Below are positions 12,007 to 23,859 of a stretch of 60,198 bases of DNA, one piece after another; position 1 is the first letter of the stretch; every line of letters begins with the position of its first letter. The stretch comes from Haplomitrium mnioides. Lineage: Eukaryota; Marchantiophyta; Haplomitriopsida; Calobryales. The notes below the pieces were generated by a model. It was not told the DNA's origin and did no database searches. It saw nothing but the letters and a program-made list of their open reading frames with translations. The stretch is from contig JBNGIS010015314.1 of NCBI GenBank assembly GCA_049999725.1, positions 37,349 through 97,546 on the forward strand, written 5' to 3'. The translations under genes and the position numbers were made by a program.

Positions 12007-15000
12007 TGTTAGGTCCTGAGATAGGGGATTGAAGAAGCTTCCGGAAGAGCTTGTATTGGAGCATAGGGATGAGCAAAATCATCGATGAGCAACAAAAGTG
12101 GTGTCTCTTGGCTATAGGGAAGTGCATTCTATCAGTTGTTCGGAGCATGGTAAGTGGTGCAGTTGCTCGGGCATTTGCCTACACCAAAACACAATTCGTC
12201 ATCGACTTATGATGTTGCTTCAGATTCGTGGTTCAAAGGAGGAGTGGAATTTTGTCTTTCTATTTTAGTATGCCTCCTATGGCTAAGGCCTCCATTTGTA
12301 GGGGGAGAGCAATTATTTCATGTTTTGCAATCAGCCTGGGTGGGAGAAGGTACAACCACCTTTCCTTCTTGATCTTGAAAATTTTGTAACGGTTCTGGCC
12401 ACTTGAGGAAAGAGAAGATAAAGAAAGGAAGGGGTGGAGCAGGGTGCTTCAGTTGTGGCGGAGGTTTTTTCTTGCGAGCTTGGAGGCCACAGTGAATCCT
12501 GCTTCACACTCTACTACTCATCCATGGCAACAGCAGCAGCAGCGATGGTGGAGACAGGGAAAAATCGTAAATGATAGAGGAGATCGACTCATGTTTTTGT
12601 GAGGTGTTGCGAGATGGTGAGGTTTGGAAGGCAGTTCTGGAAGCAGCGGGGACGTATGGCGAGGAAGAGGAAAAGGGGTTCGACAATTTGTCTCCATTTT
12701 TCAAGCCTCTAGATTTCAATCGGGGGTACCCTGCACTTCATCTACAAGACTACCGTGCAGGTGCAGTGACGGATGGTCTCTGGGATGCATATTCGCGAGG
12801 TTGACCGTGTTGCAGGTGTGTAGGTAGTGGCGGCAGGGATGAACGGTATGGATCTGAGCGAGGGTTATTTCCTTAGAGAAAGTATGCATGAAGGCAGTTG
12901 CGACGAACGATCGGCTATGAAAGAAAAGAAGGTTGTGCGATTCTTTTCATGAACGACGAACCTCCAATGCTGTGAAGAATCAGTCTGGGAATGTCCTTGT
13001 GACAAAAAACTGGCAGAAGGAGAATCGGCTATGAAGGAAAGGTGGCAATCACCCTATGAGGAGGTCTGCAGCGATGAATGACCCTGCGAGGAAGGTTGTG
13101 TGAAGAATCGACCTGCAACGATGAATGACTCTGCGAGAAACCAAGCTTTGAAGAAGAATCACTTTGCGGAAGAAGAATTGATCGGTGAAGAAGGACCCTT
13201 TGAGGAAGGCTTACGAAGAACTCCCGATTTTACCTGGAGTTATGCCTATGCTTACAGGGGATGGCAAGAAACAGAGGGCAATGAAAACGTAACAGATCTT
13301 TTGCGAAAGTTTGAAAATCTGGGGAGGAACCCTGAGGAGAAGGAGGAGGCAACTCACTTCATGAGGAGAGAGACTGATCGAACAGCCAGGACGCGAGCAG
13401 GGCAGATTGTTGTAGTTGAAGTAGGGTGTGTCGTCCTGTTCTTTGGCAGCTTTGGCATTTTGCAGCTCGTGGTTTGGGGTCGAGAGTTGTCGTGATGATG
13501 ATATCTCAATTTTCGGATTTCCGGAGTTCCATCGGTAACAGCGGCTCGATTTAGAGGAAGTGAGTTTGTCAAATTCGATTACTACTCCGAGCCCTTAAGG
13601 CAGGAGAGGTGGCGGATCATCGAGCTGCTCTGTGGTCTGGTTTGTAATAGGGGTTTTGTCGTGCTTGCTTAGAGGCAAAACGAAACGGCCAATTTGGCGT
13701 TCTGCATTGTTGGGGTCATATTCACTCTGCTCGTTTACGGGCTTTTGCAGGAAAGGATCATGAGAGTTCCCTACGGAGAAGAGAAGGAATTCTTTGTGTA
13801 TTCTCTATTCATTGTTCCTTGCAACCGACTACTGACATGTGTCAGCGCCATAATCATTATTCTGGTCAAGCAAAAGGAAGTTGTCCCAAGGGCACCCTTG
13901 TACAAGTATGGTGCAGTTTCCTTGTCGAATGTCCTCTCAACCACTTGCCAATATGAGGCTTTGAAGCATGTTAGTTTTCCAGTGCAGACACTTGGAAAAT
14001 GTGCCAAAATGTTTCCTGTGATGGTATGGGGTACATGTATCATGCAAAAGAGATATGGTCGACAAGACTACTTGGTAGCTATTTCTATGACAATTGGTTG
14101 TGCTGTATTCTTCCTCACATCAGTTTCTGGTGGAGGCACACCACACTATGAGTAGAACAAGGGCACTTTCTGGGGCATTGCTCTAATACTGGGTTATTTG
14201 GGGCTAGATGGATTTACAAGCACCTTTCAGGACAAATTGTTCAAAGGCTACAACATGGATATCTTCAACCAGATTTTTTATACAACTCTTTGTTCTGGAT
14301 CAATTAGTATGCTAGCACTTTGGGGAGCTGTGATTGTTGTCTTTGGTGCCCTGTACTTTAAGTCTTACTTGAGTTCTGAAAAAGGGGTTCGTGCCTAGAG
14401 CACATGAATTCAATCAACACAAGCTCAAAAGGTGGAGAGAAGTCTGATATTTTGCCACTGTTGCATAGAGACGTGGATCTTGAAGCTAGGCATGATCAGG
14501 TTACTGGGAGTAATGGAGTGGTGCAGGTTAATGGGAAAACACTAAAGGCACTGCCCTGCACTTGAGCGAAGAAGGTTTGCAGTGATGCTTGCAGGTGGAC
14601 GAAGAAATGTGTTGTTCAGAGGAAGGCAACAATGATGGCCCTTCACTGCACTCCAGCAAAGAAAGTCTAATGGGATAGGAGGAGATAGAGCAGGTGTTTC
14701 TAATGAGAGGAAGTCTATGTGCCAGAGTTGATTACAGAATGGGCTGGATTGCGGAGGTCACTCTGGATATTGAAAGAAGCAGAGTACTTAGACTTGGAAG
14801 GGAGAACAATGAAATCTAGATCATGGAATCAGTGGTGGAACTCTGGTGGATTGCTTCTCAATAATCAAGTTGCGTCAAAGGAGTTCAGTTGTTGAAGAGC
14901 TGGTGTATAGAAGACCATGAGGGTGACATTCAAGAGGCAACAAAGTTGGAGACTCTATTCAGCAGCAAGCATAAGAAGAAGAGTGTTTGTTCAAGCAGGA

Positions 15001-16034
15001 GAAGCAGATCTGGATTTAGGAGCTGAAAACAGAGTGTCAAGGTTGCGACGATGAAGAAGTACAAAAGGATAGAATCAGACATGAAGGAAGAACAAAGATG
15101 ATGCTAAGGGACATTGTGAGTTGTATGTTCTGTTAGAAGTGCAGAAGTGTGTTGTTGCAGGTCTGGCCTGGGAATTGGAGATCTGAGAAAATAAAAGAGA
15201 GACAGCAGTAGGCCAGCACTGTTTTGTGATTTTGTTGTAGGCTGCAGGGAGATCAGATCATACCTTGTAGCTGGTGGCAGAGCATTTGCGTAGTACTTGT
15301 CAATTCTTGAAGTGGAGAGAAAGGTGTGAAGTGCAAAAGCGTCATCATGGCTGAGTTTTCCCGTTACCTCCGGAGAGTGGCAAAAACTCAGTATGAAGAT
15401 CTTGGATCGAGACCTACTGTCGGGAACTGATGACACCAGCAGGGAGTTATGGCAGCTTGTCACTGTCATACATGGTGAAGCTGAATGGTCTGAATCGTTG
15501 TGTTGACTCCACAAGGTGAAGATCGCACGGGGTACATCTGAGTAGTTGTAATTTGAATTTTTGAAGATAAGGAGTTGGAAGATATGGAATAGGAGATATG
15601 GATGTTATTGATATTGAGTGGTAGTTGAGCAGATTGCAGGAGCATTTGAAGTAGTTCGTAGGAGTGGAATTTGGAAGACATGGAGTTGGAAAGTTAGGAG
15701 GGTAGAGATATTTGGTTAGTAGTAGAGCAGAGTGCAGCAGTGCAGATGTGGATTTGACATGGAGTATGACACCAGAGAATATAAAGCTATAAGCATTACA
15801 TTTCAGCCCTCAGTCTGTTATTTGTAGTTCAGCCCCCTCTCTCTCATATGTTTCATGTTAGGTTGTTTTATCTATGTTTGTTTGATATGTATGTATGTCA
15901 GTTAGTTTACAGAACAGAGTAGGGCTCCTCCCTTTTGCCTTGCTCTGTTCCAAGCAGTGGTGCCAGGTGCCTGTCAGCAGTAGTTTAAAAGAAAGCGCAG
16001 GGTTTATCCCCTATGCCCTGCGCTTACTCCAACA
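12007..16034 (+). mobile_element. 4,028-bp TG...CA insertion with captured gene, inside the G1 3' LTR
   Basis: The unit starts TGTTAGGTCC and ends CTCCAACA, an LTR-like TGTT...AACA end pair. It is flanked by GCCAC on both sides (12002-12006 and 16035-16039). Removing the unit and one GCCAC restores a 22-base stretch that aligns without gaps to the 5' LTR of G1, so the limits are exact. I see no gag, pol, primer-binding site or paired internal LTRs. A TATAAAG element at about 15778, some 250 bases before the 3' end, would suit the U3/R region of an LTR. It could therefore be an unusually long solo LTR or a non-autonomous element. It contains the transporter copy described separately. Confidence 0.75.
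13661..14398 (+). pseudogene. Captured UDP-galactose/UDP-glucose transporter retrocopy, internally deleted
   Basis: It encodes most of a multi-pass Golgi/ER nucleotide-sugar transporter like plant UTR2/UTR5 proteins, which exchange cytosolic UDP-sugar for UMP. Diagnostic blocks are VYGLLQERIMRVPYG (about 13733), STTCQYEALKHVSFPVQTLG with KCAKMFPVMVWG (about 13942-14030) and LDGFTSTFQDKLFKGYNMD with FNQIFYTTLCS (about 14200-14300). After FYTTLCS the protein jumps almost at once to VIVVFGALYFKSYL, the end of the last membrane segment. By my memory of the family this loses roughly 80-90 residues, including the later helices. A TAG at 14153 interrupts it. No introns are seen, although plant genes of this family normally have several, so the source was probably mRNA. 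A further possible tail lies in another frame at 14405-14566. It cannot make a full transporter. Confidence 0.85.
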
Positions 16035-16199
16035 GCCACATTGGTGCACGCACACTTTAAGGAAAACCCAACCAAGGCTTTGGGTGAAGTGGGTTGGCCA
16101 ACAGCTGAGAGAGTTGTCTTCTAGAGGTGGAAGTTAAAGGAGGCCTCTTCCGTGCATGAGGAAGTAATTCCATTACTTTTAGCAATGGAAGTGGACAAA

Positions 16200-17960
16200 A
16201 CCATTTTTTGTGACTTAATAATGACAAACAACAAATTTTCATTTTTGAGTTCTTATTATAAAAAAATCATTTTTTAAATACAATTTCTTTGCTTTATGTA
16301 AAGATTATGTATTAAACGTTATTAAGAAAAACCTTCATTAAAACATCACATGATTATGAACACATAGAATTTCCAAAAATTGAATGAAGCATATATTTTT
16401 TATGAAAAAAAATATTCAATCAAACATGGATGCATGTGTGTACATGAACTCCAAACCAGATCCCTTAAACCTAGCTGCAAATGGATTGCTAAAGCTTATG
16501 TGCGCATGGACTCTAAACCAAAACCATGAAACCTATGCTTGTATAGGATGCAACCCATGCATCCATGGACTTTGAACCCTAAATCCTATGCTCGGATGGA
16601 TTCCGAACGACAATTCTAAAGCCTATACCTATATAGATTGTTGAAACTCATGCACACATAGACTCTCAACCAAAACCTTGAAGCCTATGCACATCTAGGC
16701 TGCAACCCATATGTGCAATACTTCTAAATCCCATATGTGGATTTGATTATGAACTAGAACCCTAAAGCCTATGCGTGTATGTGTACTAGTAGAAATTTCT
16801 TGCTTACTTTGTAGATTATTGAGTTATAAGAGCAAGAAGTATATTGATTTTTTTGTCAATAAGTAGTTTTTTTTACCAACGATTAACAAAACCATGGAGC
16901 CAAAATGTGATTATATGCGTTCACCTTATGAACTTGGATACCACACAACACACACCTTATGTATGGCAATAGTGTACTAGTAATAATATGGGGAAATTTG
17001 TTCCCCTGTTATTACCTTTTTTGGACAATGCAAAGATTATAAGGAGCTTAAAACAGAGCATCAAGGTAGTCTTAATCTTCAATCACTAAGAGCTATGCTC
17101 TCTTAACATATTATTTTGTTTTCTTTCAAATTCAGCAATAGTTGTATTAATTGACTCAGACAATGTCAAGCCAAGATGAATGTTATGCTTTCAATAAACT
17201 TGGAAGCCAATGCACACATGAGGTTTGGAATTAAGTCTTTAAGAGGCTTTGCAAGCAAGGGCTCTCTATAAACCTTGCATGCAAATTTTCTACACTATAG
17301 CTACCTCAACTTTAAATTCTTGTTTCTTTTTTCTGCTGCATTTATTAGCAATGTGAGAAAAAACTTTTTTGCTTCTTCTAACACTTTGTTTTACAATCCC
17401 ATATGTGTTGAGAAATTGGAGGGAGAAAGTTTGGTATTGGTAGATCTCATGTCTTGACAAGCTACAAGATGTTGTACATTGCATGTGTGACAAAGGGAAG
17501 TGAAATGCTAACAGAGTCATGATTGCAACTATCTAGATTCAATGGCAAATGCTTGCTAATGATAGTCTTGTACAGTTGGATACATTATTAGTTAGATTAT
17601 ATTTCTCAAAATCTTGTGTGCACAATATCACATGTAGAATATAGTACCATTTACTTCCAACTTGTTTCAGTCTTAGGTCTTTGAACTCAAACTCATAATC
17701 TTATCGTTTGAATAAGCCAGTTTGTGAATATCACAGTGACTATTATAGTATCACAAGGTCAAACAAATCTGACATGCAAATATTTAATTTCTATCAAAAA
17801 GATTATTGAAAGCACTTAAAATCAAGCGAAAAAAAACTCTCAAAGTTTAGTTTTTTGAAAAATACCCTCTTTTGCCCTTGTTTTGAACCCAAAAACACTA
17901 TTTTTTGGCAAAAAGAATAGTTTCTCTTTTGAGTAGTCTATTTTTGGTTCATAGTAAATG
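16200..17960. mobile_element. Short T-family derivative with palindromic repeat units
   Basis: The left part (16210-16460) is the AT-rich subterminal sequence of the T family, lacking its terminal motif. Positions 16430-16790 hold degenerate units of the 24-bp double-palindrome repeat, spaced wider than elsewhere (for example GTGCGCATGGACTCTAAAC). The right end at about 17930-17960 (GGTTCATAGTAAATG) is a mutated T terminus in inverse orientation. No transposase or methyltransferase blocks are seen, so this looks like a non-autonomous deletion derivative of about 1.75 kb. Frames in it, such as 17275-17457, have no recognised product. Confidence 0.5.
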
Positions 17961-18556
17961 TTGTTGAGAACAGCCGCTACTTTGAACCAGGCTACTCAAG
18001 ACATGAACCTTTTTTTAAAGGTTTCGACTTGCGAATTAGAGTTTATACGCGCATAGGGTTCAGACTTCTACAACTAAGGATACAAGGACTAAAGGTTCTA
18101 TTTTTTGCAACAAACTCTAGATACGCTAAAGATCCTATTTTCTAATTCAAAATCTAAAGTAAAACGGGTACAAAGCTCTACATTTGAGTCAAAGCGTGCC
18201 AAAGGTTTCTAGTTTTACATCAAAGTCCTTACAAGCAAAAGATAAGTAGTCAATTTGGACAAATGCTTTAGCAATACAAAAACATTAAACTCTTTTAGCA
18301 AGCAGTAAAGAATGAAATAACATACTTACATTTTGGATAAGAAAATATTTTACAAACCAAACAAAAATATTAACTAAACATTCAAGCTTCATTTACATAA
18401 GAATAACATTCAACTTGGAATGATTTACACTGAAAGGTTCAAGGTGCTAAATAAATTCAACAAATTCCTTCATAACATTCTCAAGTACTTTATGAAATAA
18501 TAATATTAAATTACAATATAATTGAAAGTACACAATATGCAATAAAATTCTTAAAT

Positions 18557-21500
18557 GACTTTAGTTACTCATCTTGACTTCTTCAAATTCAGCTTCAGAA
18601 GTATCACCAAGATTTATATAATTTATCTCAATGTTAATAACATTGATTGAATCTCTTTCAAACATATCAGAATTGATTGCTTTTTGCCCTTTGTATTTAA
18701 ATAAATTTGATTTAATAGTAGCTAGAGTGGTTTTTCTTAATTGGTTTTTTTATGTGAGAAGAAAGTCAAAAGACAATATCGTGACTTGTGTCACATTAAG
18801 TACTGATATATGTAACTTAGATTTGCGTTTCCCTTTTGTTGCTGCTATTTATTGAGGGAAGTATTGTCCACAAAATGCATCCTCAATTGATCTATGAAGC
18901 AAACCGATGAACACGTACTCATTTTGGGTTTGGGGGTTCTTCCTCATTACATGACAAAACTTTGAGAGCTTTGGCAATCCAAAACGGTCTGCCCTTTGGA
19001 TCAAGAGATAGAACAACACAAATAAACATTCTAGCTTTCACCTCATATAGATTGCCAAATTTGTGCCCGTATTGGGTGTTGTGTTGAACAGTCCATTTTG
19101 GTAGCCTAGATGCTCCATCATAGATTGCTCGGCATGTAGAAATTATTTGTTGTACTGGTGCATCTTCTTCTATCTATTGAGCATCAACTTGAAAACCTAG
19201 ATGAACATTTTGAGAATCATTACAAGTACTTGTTGATTGTGAAGGTAGAAAGGTGAATTCTGCTTTGAGTCCTCGTCTTTTTCTTTCAAGGAAGTAGGCC
19301 GCAATCTCTTGTTGGGTAGGAAAAAAGTCATTCCACCATTGAATATCAGAATCTGTAAAGAACTTGTAGTAGTTCTCACTTATGTTGTCCTTTATTGCAA
19401 AGACCACTTTCTCGACATCAACTTCTCTTTCTTCCTTTTGAGATTGTTTGATTTTAGAATATACCTTGAGAGGAGTCAATATTGAACTTAAAGTTTCTCT
19501 ATCCACTTAAGGTAGGCACTTGAGTTGACAAATACCATCAGGAGGTAACCAAAATTCATCTGTTGAAAATTGTTTGCTCTAAATCTTTGCCTTGGAATCA
19601 TTCAACTAGAACTTGAATTGTTGATTTAAAGGTAATATCATGCATTCTTTGAACCAGAGAGAGACATTGTTGTAGAAATATTTTAAAATCCCAAGTTTCT
19701 TTCAAAAGAGTTGTTTGAGGTTTAGGATTATACAATCATTGTAGGGCTTTGCTAAGACTCGTAATCGTGAAAGCTTTGACACATTTCAAACATTTCAAGA
19801 ATATGATGAATATTTGATGGATTTGATCATGAGTATAGCCAACCATGAGAAATCCCACCTTGATTTTTCCGAAAATATTCTTGGCAAAAAAAGGGTAAGA
19901 TATCCAAAGAAGATGGAATTCTAATTCTCTCGTGTTGTGTTGTCCAACTGAAGATACAAAGTTGGAGGTAGCGGCCTTTCAAAGTCACATAATATTTTAT
20001 TGAGCACTGTAACTATCAAATTGAAATCTCTTCTCAAATTTTTGTAGGTTAAGAAGACCCTTGAAGAAAGAGCATGACTGAATATTAAGGCACCAACAAT
20101 ATGCACACCCACCAAACAATCTTTATCAATGTTTTTTGGTGGTGAAGACCAATGTGGAATAGCAATTTTCTTCTGATCCATTTCATCAATGACAATTCCC
20201 AAGTACTTTTCGTCGGCACAACAATTCTTTTGATGGGTTGCAAGGTTTGTTTTTTCTTTCATTTGTTGGTCACGATGAAGAAACAATTGGCGATTATATT
20301 TGATTGCATCATCACAAAGCACAAAAAACATAAAAGTAGTTCAATAAAACATGTGTCGATGTTTTGAACTTCAAAAAATAACCTCAAATGCTAAAAATAT
20401 TTAAATAAGCTTAAACAAATATTTGGATTGGTAGAAGTGAAATTTTTTAAAAAGACTAAAAATAAACTTTAGCAAATTTAAATAAATGAGAGTCTGAATA
20501 ACATTCACAATAAGTACTTGTGTTTGACTTGAAATAAACAAAAGTTTTGAAAGGAGAAAAACAAGATTTGCGCACAAAGAGTCCCAAACTTGAACTATAT
20601 TTTAAAAGGTAGCTTGGACTCTTTATTTGCAAAGGATTAAGAAAACCAGAACCGATCCTATACATGTATAGGATCAGTGGAGACAATAACTGATCCTATG
20701 TGCACATAAGACCAAAGGCAACGACACCAATACCATAGCTTGCTTTGATTGTTGTCACGACTAGATTTGAAAGAAACAAGAACAAAACCTATTCACGTAT
20801 AAGATTTGCAAACAACAAAAACAGTTCTTGCTATTATTCATCTATTAAAGGTCACTTGATTCAAAGCCACAAAGGCAAAACTTATTGCAAGGCTAAGGTC
20901 ACCAAAAACAATCAAATCAATTTCCTTGTTTTATTTGACTATAGACAAGGTTTGGATTCAAAATAAAAACAATAGACTTTTTGCAAGCAAAGACTCTATT
21001 CTCACAACTCAAGTTGCTAAGGTTTATTTGACTCAAGTCTTATTTGCCTATGAGGTGAACAAAACAAATATCTTTTGACACTAAGTTGAGAAAGCATAAC
21101 ATCTCTAGAACTAAGCTTTGGGTCTCGTTAAAAAGACATTGACTAACCATAGGTTTTAAAAGAGAAGAAAGTTGTTACCTTTGTGAGACTCCAAGACGGA
21201 ATTTTCTCGCAATGATTTTATTTCTTTGCATGTTTTACAAAAAAAAAATCTATTGCATTTTGGAATTTCAACATTTGGAAAATGAGTTCTCCAATACTTT
21301 GTAAAACCTTAAAAACTAAGAATGCAATCGGGATCTTTCCCTTTCAAATAAGTTGTGGAATAGTCAAAAACTTCCCATTTTGTAAAATTATAGAGCAAGT
21401 TATAAACTTTGTAAGTGGGTATTCTCTCTCAATGTTCATGAAAAAAAAACTGTTTATCCACTCATGCACAAAGACTCCTTTAGTAGATAGCTCTTTTTTT

Positions 21501-22569
21501 TCAAATATGCTTCTAGGATATGCGTTTTTGAGATTTTGAATCCTTTGGATTCTATTATTCCCTATTGATAATGTTGATTTGAAAGCTCTTCTTCAGACAA
21601 TGGTACCGCCAAGTAGAGTGAATCGATTGTCAACATCGGAGTCTTTTCTTGGTATTCCCTACTACAATGTAATATCTTAATTCTTCATGCTTTGTCAAAA
21701 ATATGTTTCTCTCACATGTTTCAAAAATATGTCCTTCACAACGACAAACAATTATTTTGACAACATGAAATTCTTCTCAATTTTGAAATTGATATTGGAT
21801 CAAGATTTCTCTTCACAAAGCTCTCATTGTGATTGACTTTGCGCAAAGAATTTTTGCGTAAGGTGTTTACCCATTTGGGTTTTGGCACAAACAAAGAATT
21901 CTTATGTTGTGTTGGTCGATTTGATCCGTAGGCAAATCCAACCATCAGAGATAATTCATCATTTTGAAGATCTTGAACATCATCAATAACATTGTTTGTT
22001 GATTTGGAATAAGTTTTCAAATGATGAAGTCCTTCTTGAGGATTGGGAGAACTACACCATCTTGAAATGGAATCTTCATCAATATCTTGAACATTGGGAA
22101 ATGCTTTTTGTAACATAATCGGTGCTCTTGGCAATAACTCCAACGAAATATTGATCGACTAAGACTCTTTGCTAGAATCATTTTCCAAAATGTTGTCTGA
22201 AGATTCCTCCAAAAGAATTCGATTTGTTTCAGATTTCCCAATCTTATTGAGAGGTCTAACTTGATTAGAAATCACTCGTTGTTTCATTGGTGCTATCGGT
22301 GACAGTGATTCATCTCCAAAATTGAAACCGTCTACTAATTCTATGCTTTTTGTGTTTTGGAAAAACATATTTTGATCTTGAATTTCAAGGTCTTCATCAA
22401 ATGAGGACAAAGAAAGGTTCACAACCATATCAAAATTCTGACTTGAATGTCTTTCTTTTGATCTCTTGGAGTTGCCAAAAGAAAGATTCAACTTTGTCGC
22501 TCTATTGGCAACAAAGATTGAAGGCTTGTCTCTTTTTAATTTTTGGGATGACAACATCCCACTTTCCAC
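18557..22569 (-). pseudogene. T1 DDE-type transposase pseudogene
   Basis: Reading from 22569 downward there is one long frame of about 278 codons, interrupted only by a TAG at about 22156. Its N-terminal part is polar and low in complexity. It ends in a Cys-rich block, RISCCQNNC (about 21755), followed one frame over by a helical segment. A poorly preserved stretch with probable introns follows. The core is best at 20331-19921: VIDEMDQKK (about 20190, first acidic residue), PHWSSPPKN, then PPTLYLQLDNTTREN (about 19965-19924). Right after, in a shifted frame, comes KVGFLMVGYTHDQIHQIF, the counterpart of the GHTHxDID box. The tail contains WWNDFFPTQQEI (about 19340) and an acidic end with the stop at about 18557. 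I know this motif set from transposase-like proteins of animals, algae and early land plants (DUF7869-like); the family name is tentative. Several stops and frameshifts make it inactive. Confidence 0.65.
20654..20675. repeat. Perfect 22-bp palindrome inside the transposase region
   Basis: GATCCTATACA is followed directly by its exact reverse complement. A second, imperfect palindrome built around TATGTGCACATA starts about 20 bases later, near 20696. Both look like variants of the palindromic unit found in arrays elsewhere in T elements. The position falls between the conserved core and the N-terminal part of the transposase, probably in an intron or insertion. Confidence 0.6.
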
Positions 22570-22609
22570 AAACCTCTAATGCCAATATTCAACCTTGCAG
22601 AAAGTTGAG

Positions 22610-22760
22610 TCTTGGATTCAATGCAAGCATTGGGTTCCCTCTTTGATCCTTTGCGCGCAACTTGTCCACTTCTTGTTTCTATACACTCATTGGATTCACT
22701 CTTGGACCGTATGGGTACATATGGTTCAATCTATGATCTTATGTGCGCATAGGGTTCACC
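22610..22760. repeat. Degenerate palindromic repeat units upstream of the transposase frame
   Basis: Several diverged units carry the pattern TTGCGCGCAA, CTTGGACCG and TATGTGCGCATAGGGTTCA, related to the 24-bp double palindrome. They lie just upstream of the start of the transposase reading frame at 22569. The short frames overlapping them are by-products of the repeat. Confidence 0.5.
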
Positions 22761-23859
22761 TTCTCGATCTTCCTAATTAGAGCTATTTGATTCAACAAAA
22801 ACCATCTTTTTCCCCAAAATACTCGCCATCACACTTGACGCTTTGGGTATTCCATTGCTTACCTCCAAAAAATTGTGGTTTGAACCAATCTCTAACTTCT
22901 AGCCAAAAATAGCATTTTTTGTAAACATGAATTTTGAAATTCTAGCCTCTTCTTATCTTTGAAAAATCCACCTATTGATAAATGTTGCTAAAAAATCAAC
23001 TATTTGAAGAAACTATTTTAACAAATATTCTCAACTTCTAACGACCTACCTAAAATAAGTGTTTTAAAAGAAAATTTCACAAAATGACAAAATTGTGGAT
23101 TTTTGTGAAGAAATTGAAAAACAACTTAGAAAGATGAAAACAAACAATGCTTTATATACTTACCTTTTTTTGGCACCACGCAAACCTACATGTAAAGAGC
23201 TCCACAAATTATTTCTGGCTAGAAAACACATTTTTTGAAATTTGGGTATAAAATGAGCGACAATGGAAGGTTTCTTTCCATTATTGCAAGTTCAATTTTT
23301 AGTTTTTGTTTTCTTGTCATCATCATTTTTGCAGTTTTTAGTTATTTTGTTATTTTCAACCTTTTTGTTTTTGTGAACTTTCTTTGATTATATTTCTGCC
23401 CACAAATTTTACCAATTTTTACTTTTAAGAAAATGGTATCATAGTTCAATGCTCCCAAACTAGCTCAACCGAATATTTATATGTATTTGGATGTGCTAGA
23501 GGTTGTAGAGCCACAAAAACTAGACTACAAATGGCTAGTTTGTTGTGGAACCATGAAAGATATTGATCATCACCTTTAACCTTTTGCTAGTGAAGGTGAA
23601 AATTTTAACTTGGACCTTTTGGTCCAAATAACTATGATTAGAGAGGAGTAGAGAGCCCTCATTGGGCTGCTTGTGCAGTGAGAGAAAGGCATTACCCTCT
23701 TCAAGGTGTCAAGGAAAATATTTTTGCTTCAACAAGATGAACCAGAGGGACGTTTTTACGAAGGATTTGCAAGCAACCTTCAACGATAGCAAGGGAAGAT
23801 CAGAAAATTATTTTTCATTTATTTTCTTTTTAAAGTTGTTCGGGAGTTCTTTCGCGCAA

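Larger units (their letters stand above)
10378..16200 (+). repeat. 3' LTR of G1, split by an insertion and truncated
   Basis: The part at 10378-12006 matches the 5' LTR from its start. Positions 12007-16034 are a foreign insertion with a second copy of GCCAC at 16035-16039. From 16040 the LTR match resumes, including an aligned block CGCACAC and then AACCAAGGCTTTGGGTG, and continues to about 16200. The last roughly 600 bases seen in the 5' LTR are missing. The LTR runs straight into AT-rich T-family sequence, so the 3' boundary and target duplication of G1 are lost. Confidence 0.8.

Noticed and set aside
13100-13580. Possible second captured gene fragment in the 4-kb insertion (131-codon frame), with 12571-12804
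   Set aside because: No recognisable domain. Composition fits chance frames, and I could not link it to the transporter's 5' end.
18631-18855. Plus-strand 74-codon frame at the end of the transposase locus
   Set aside because: It is the antisense of the transposase C-terminal part and has no features of its own.
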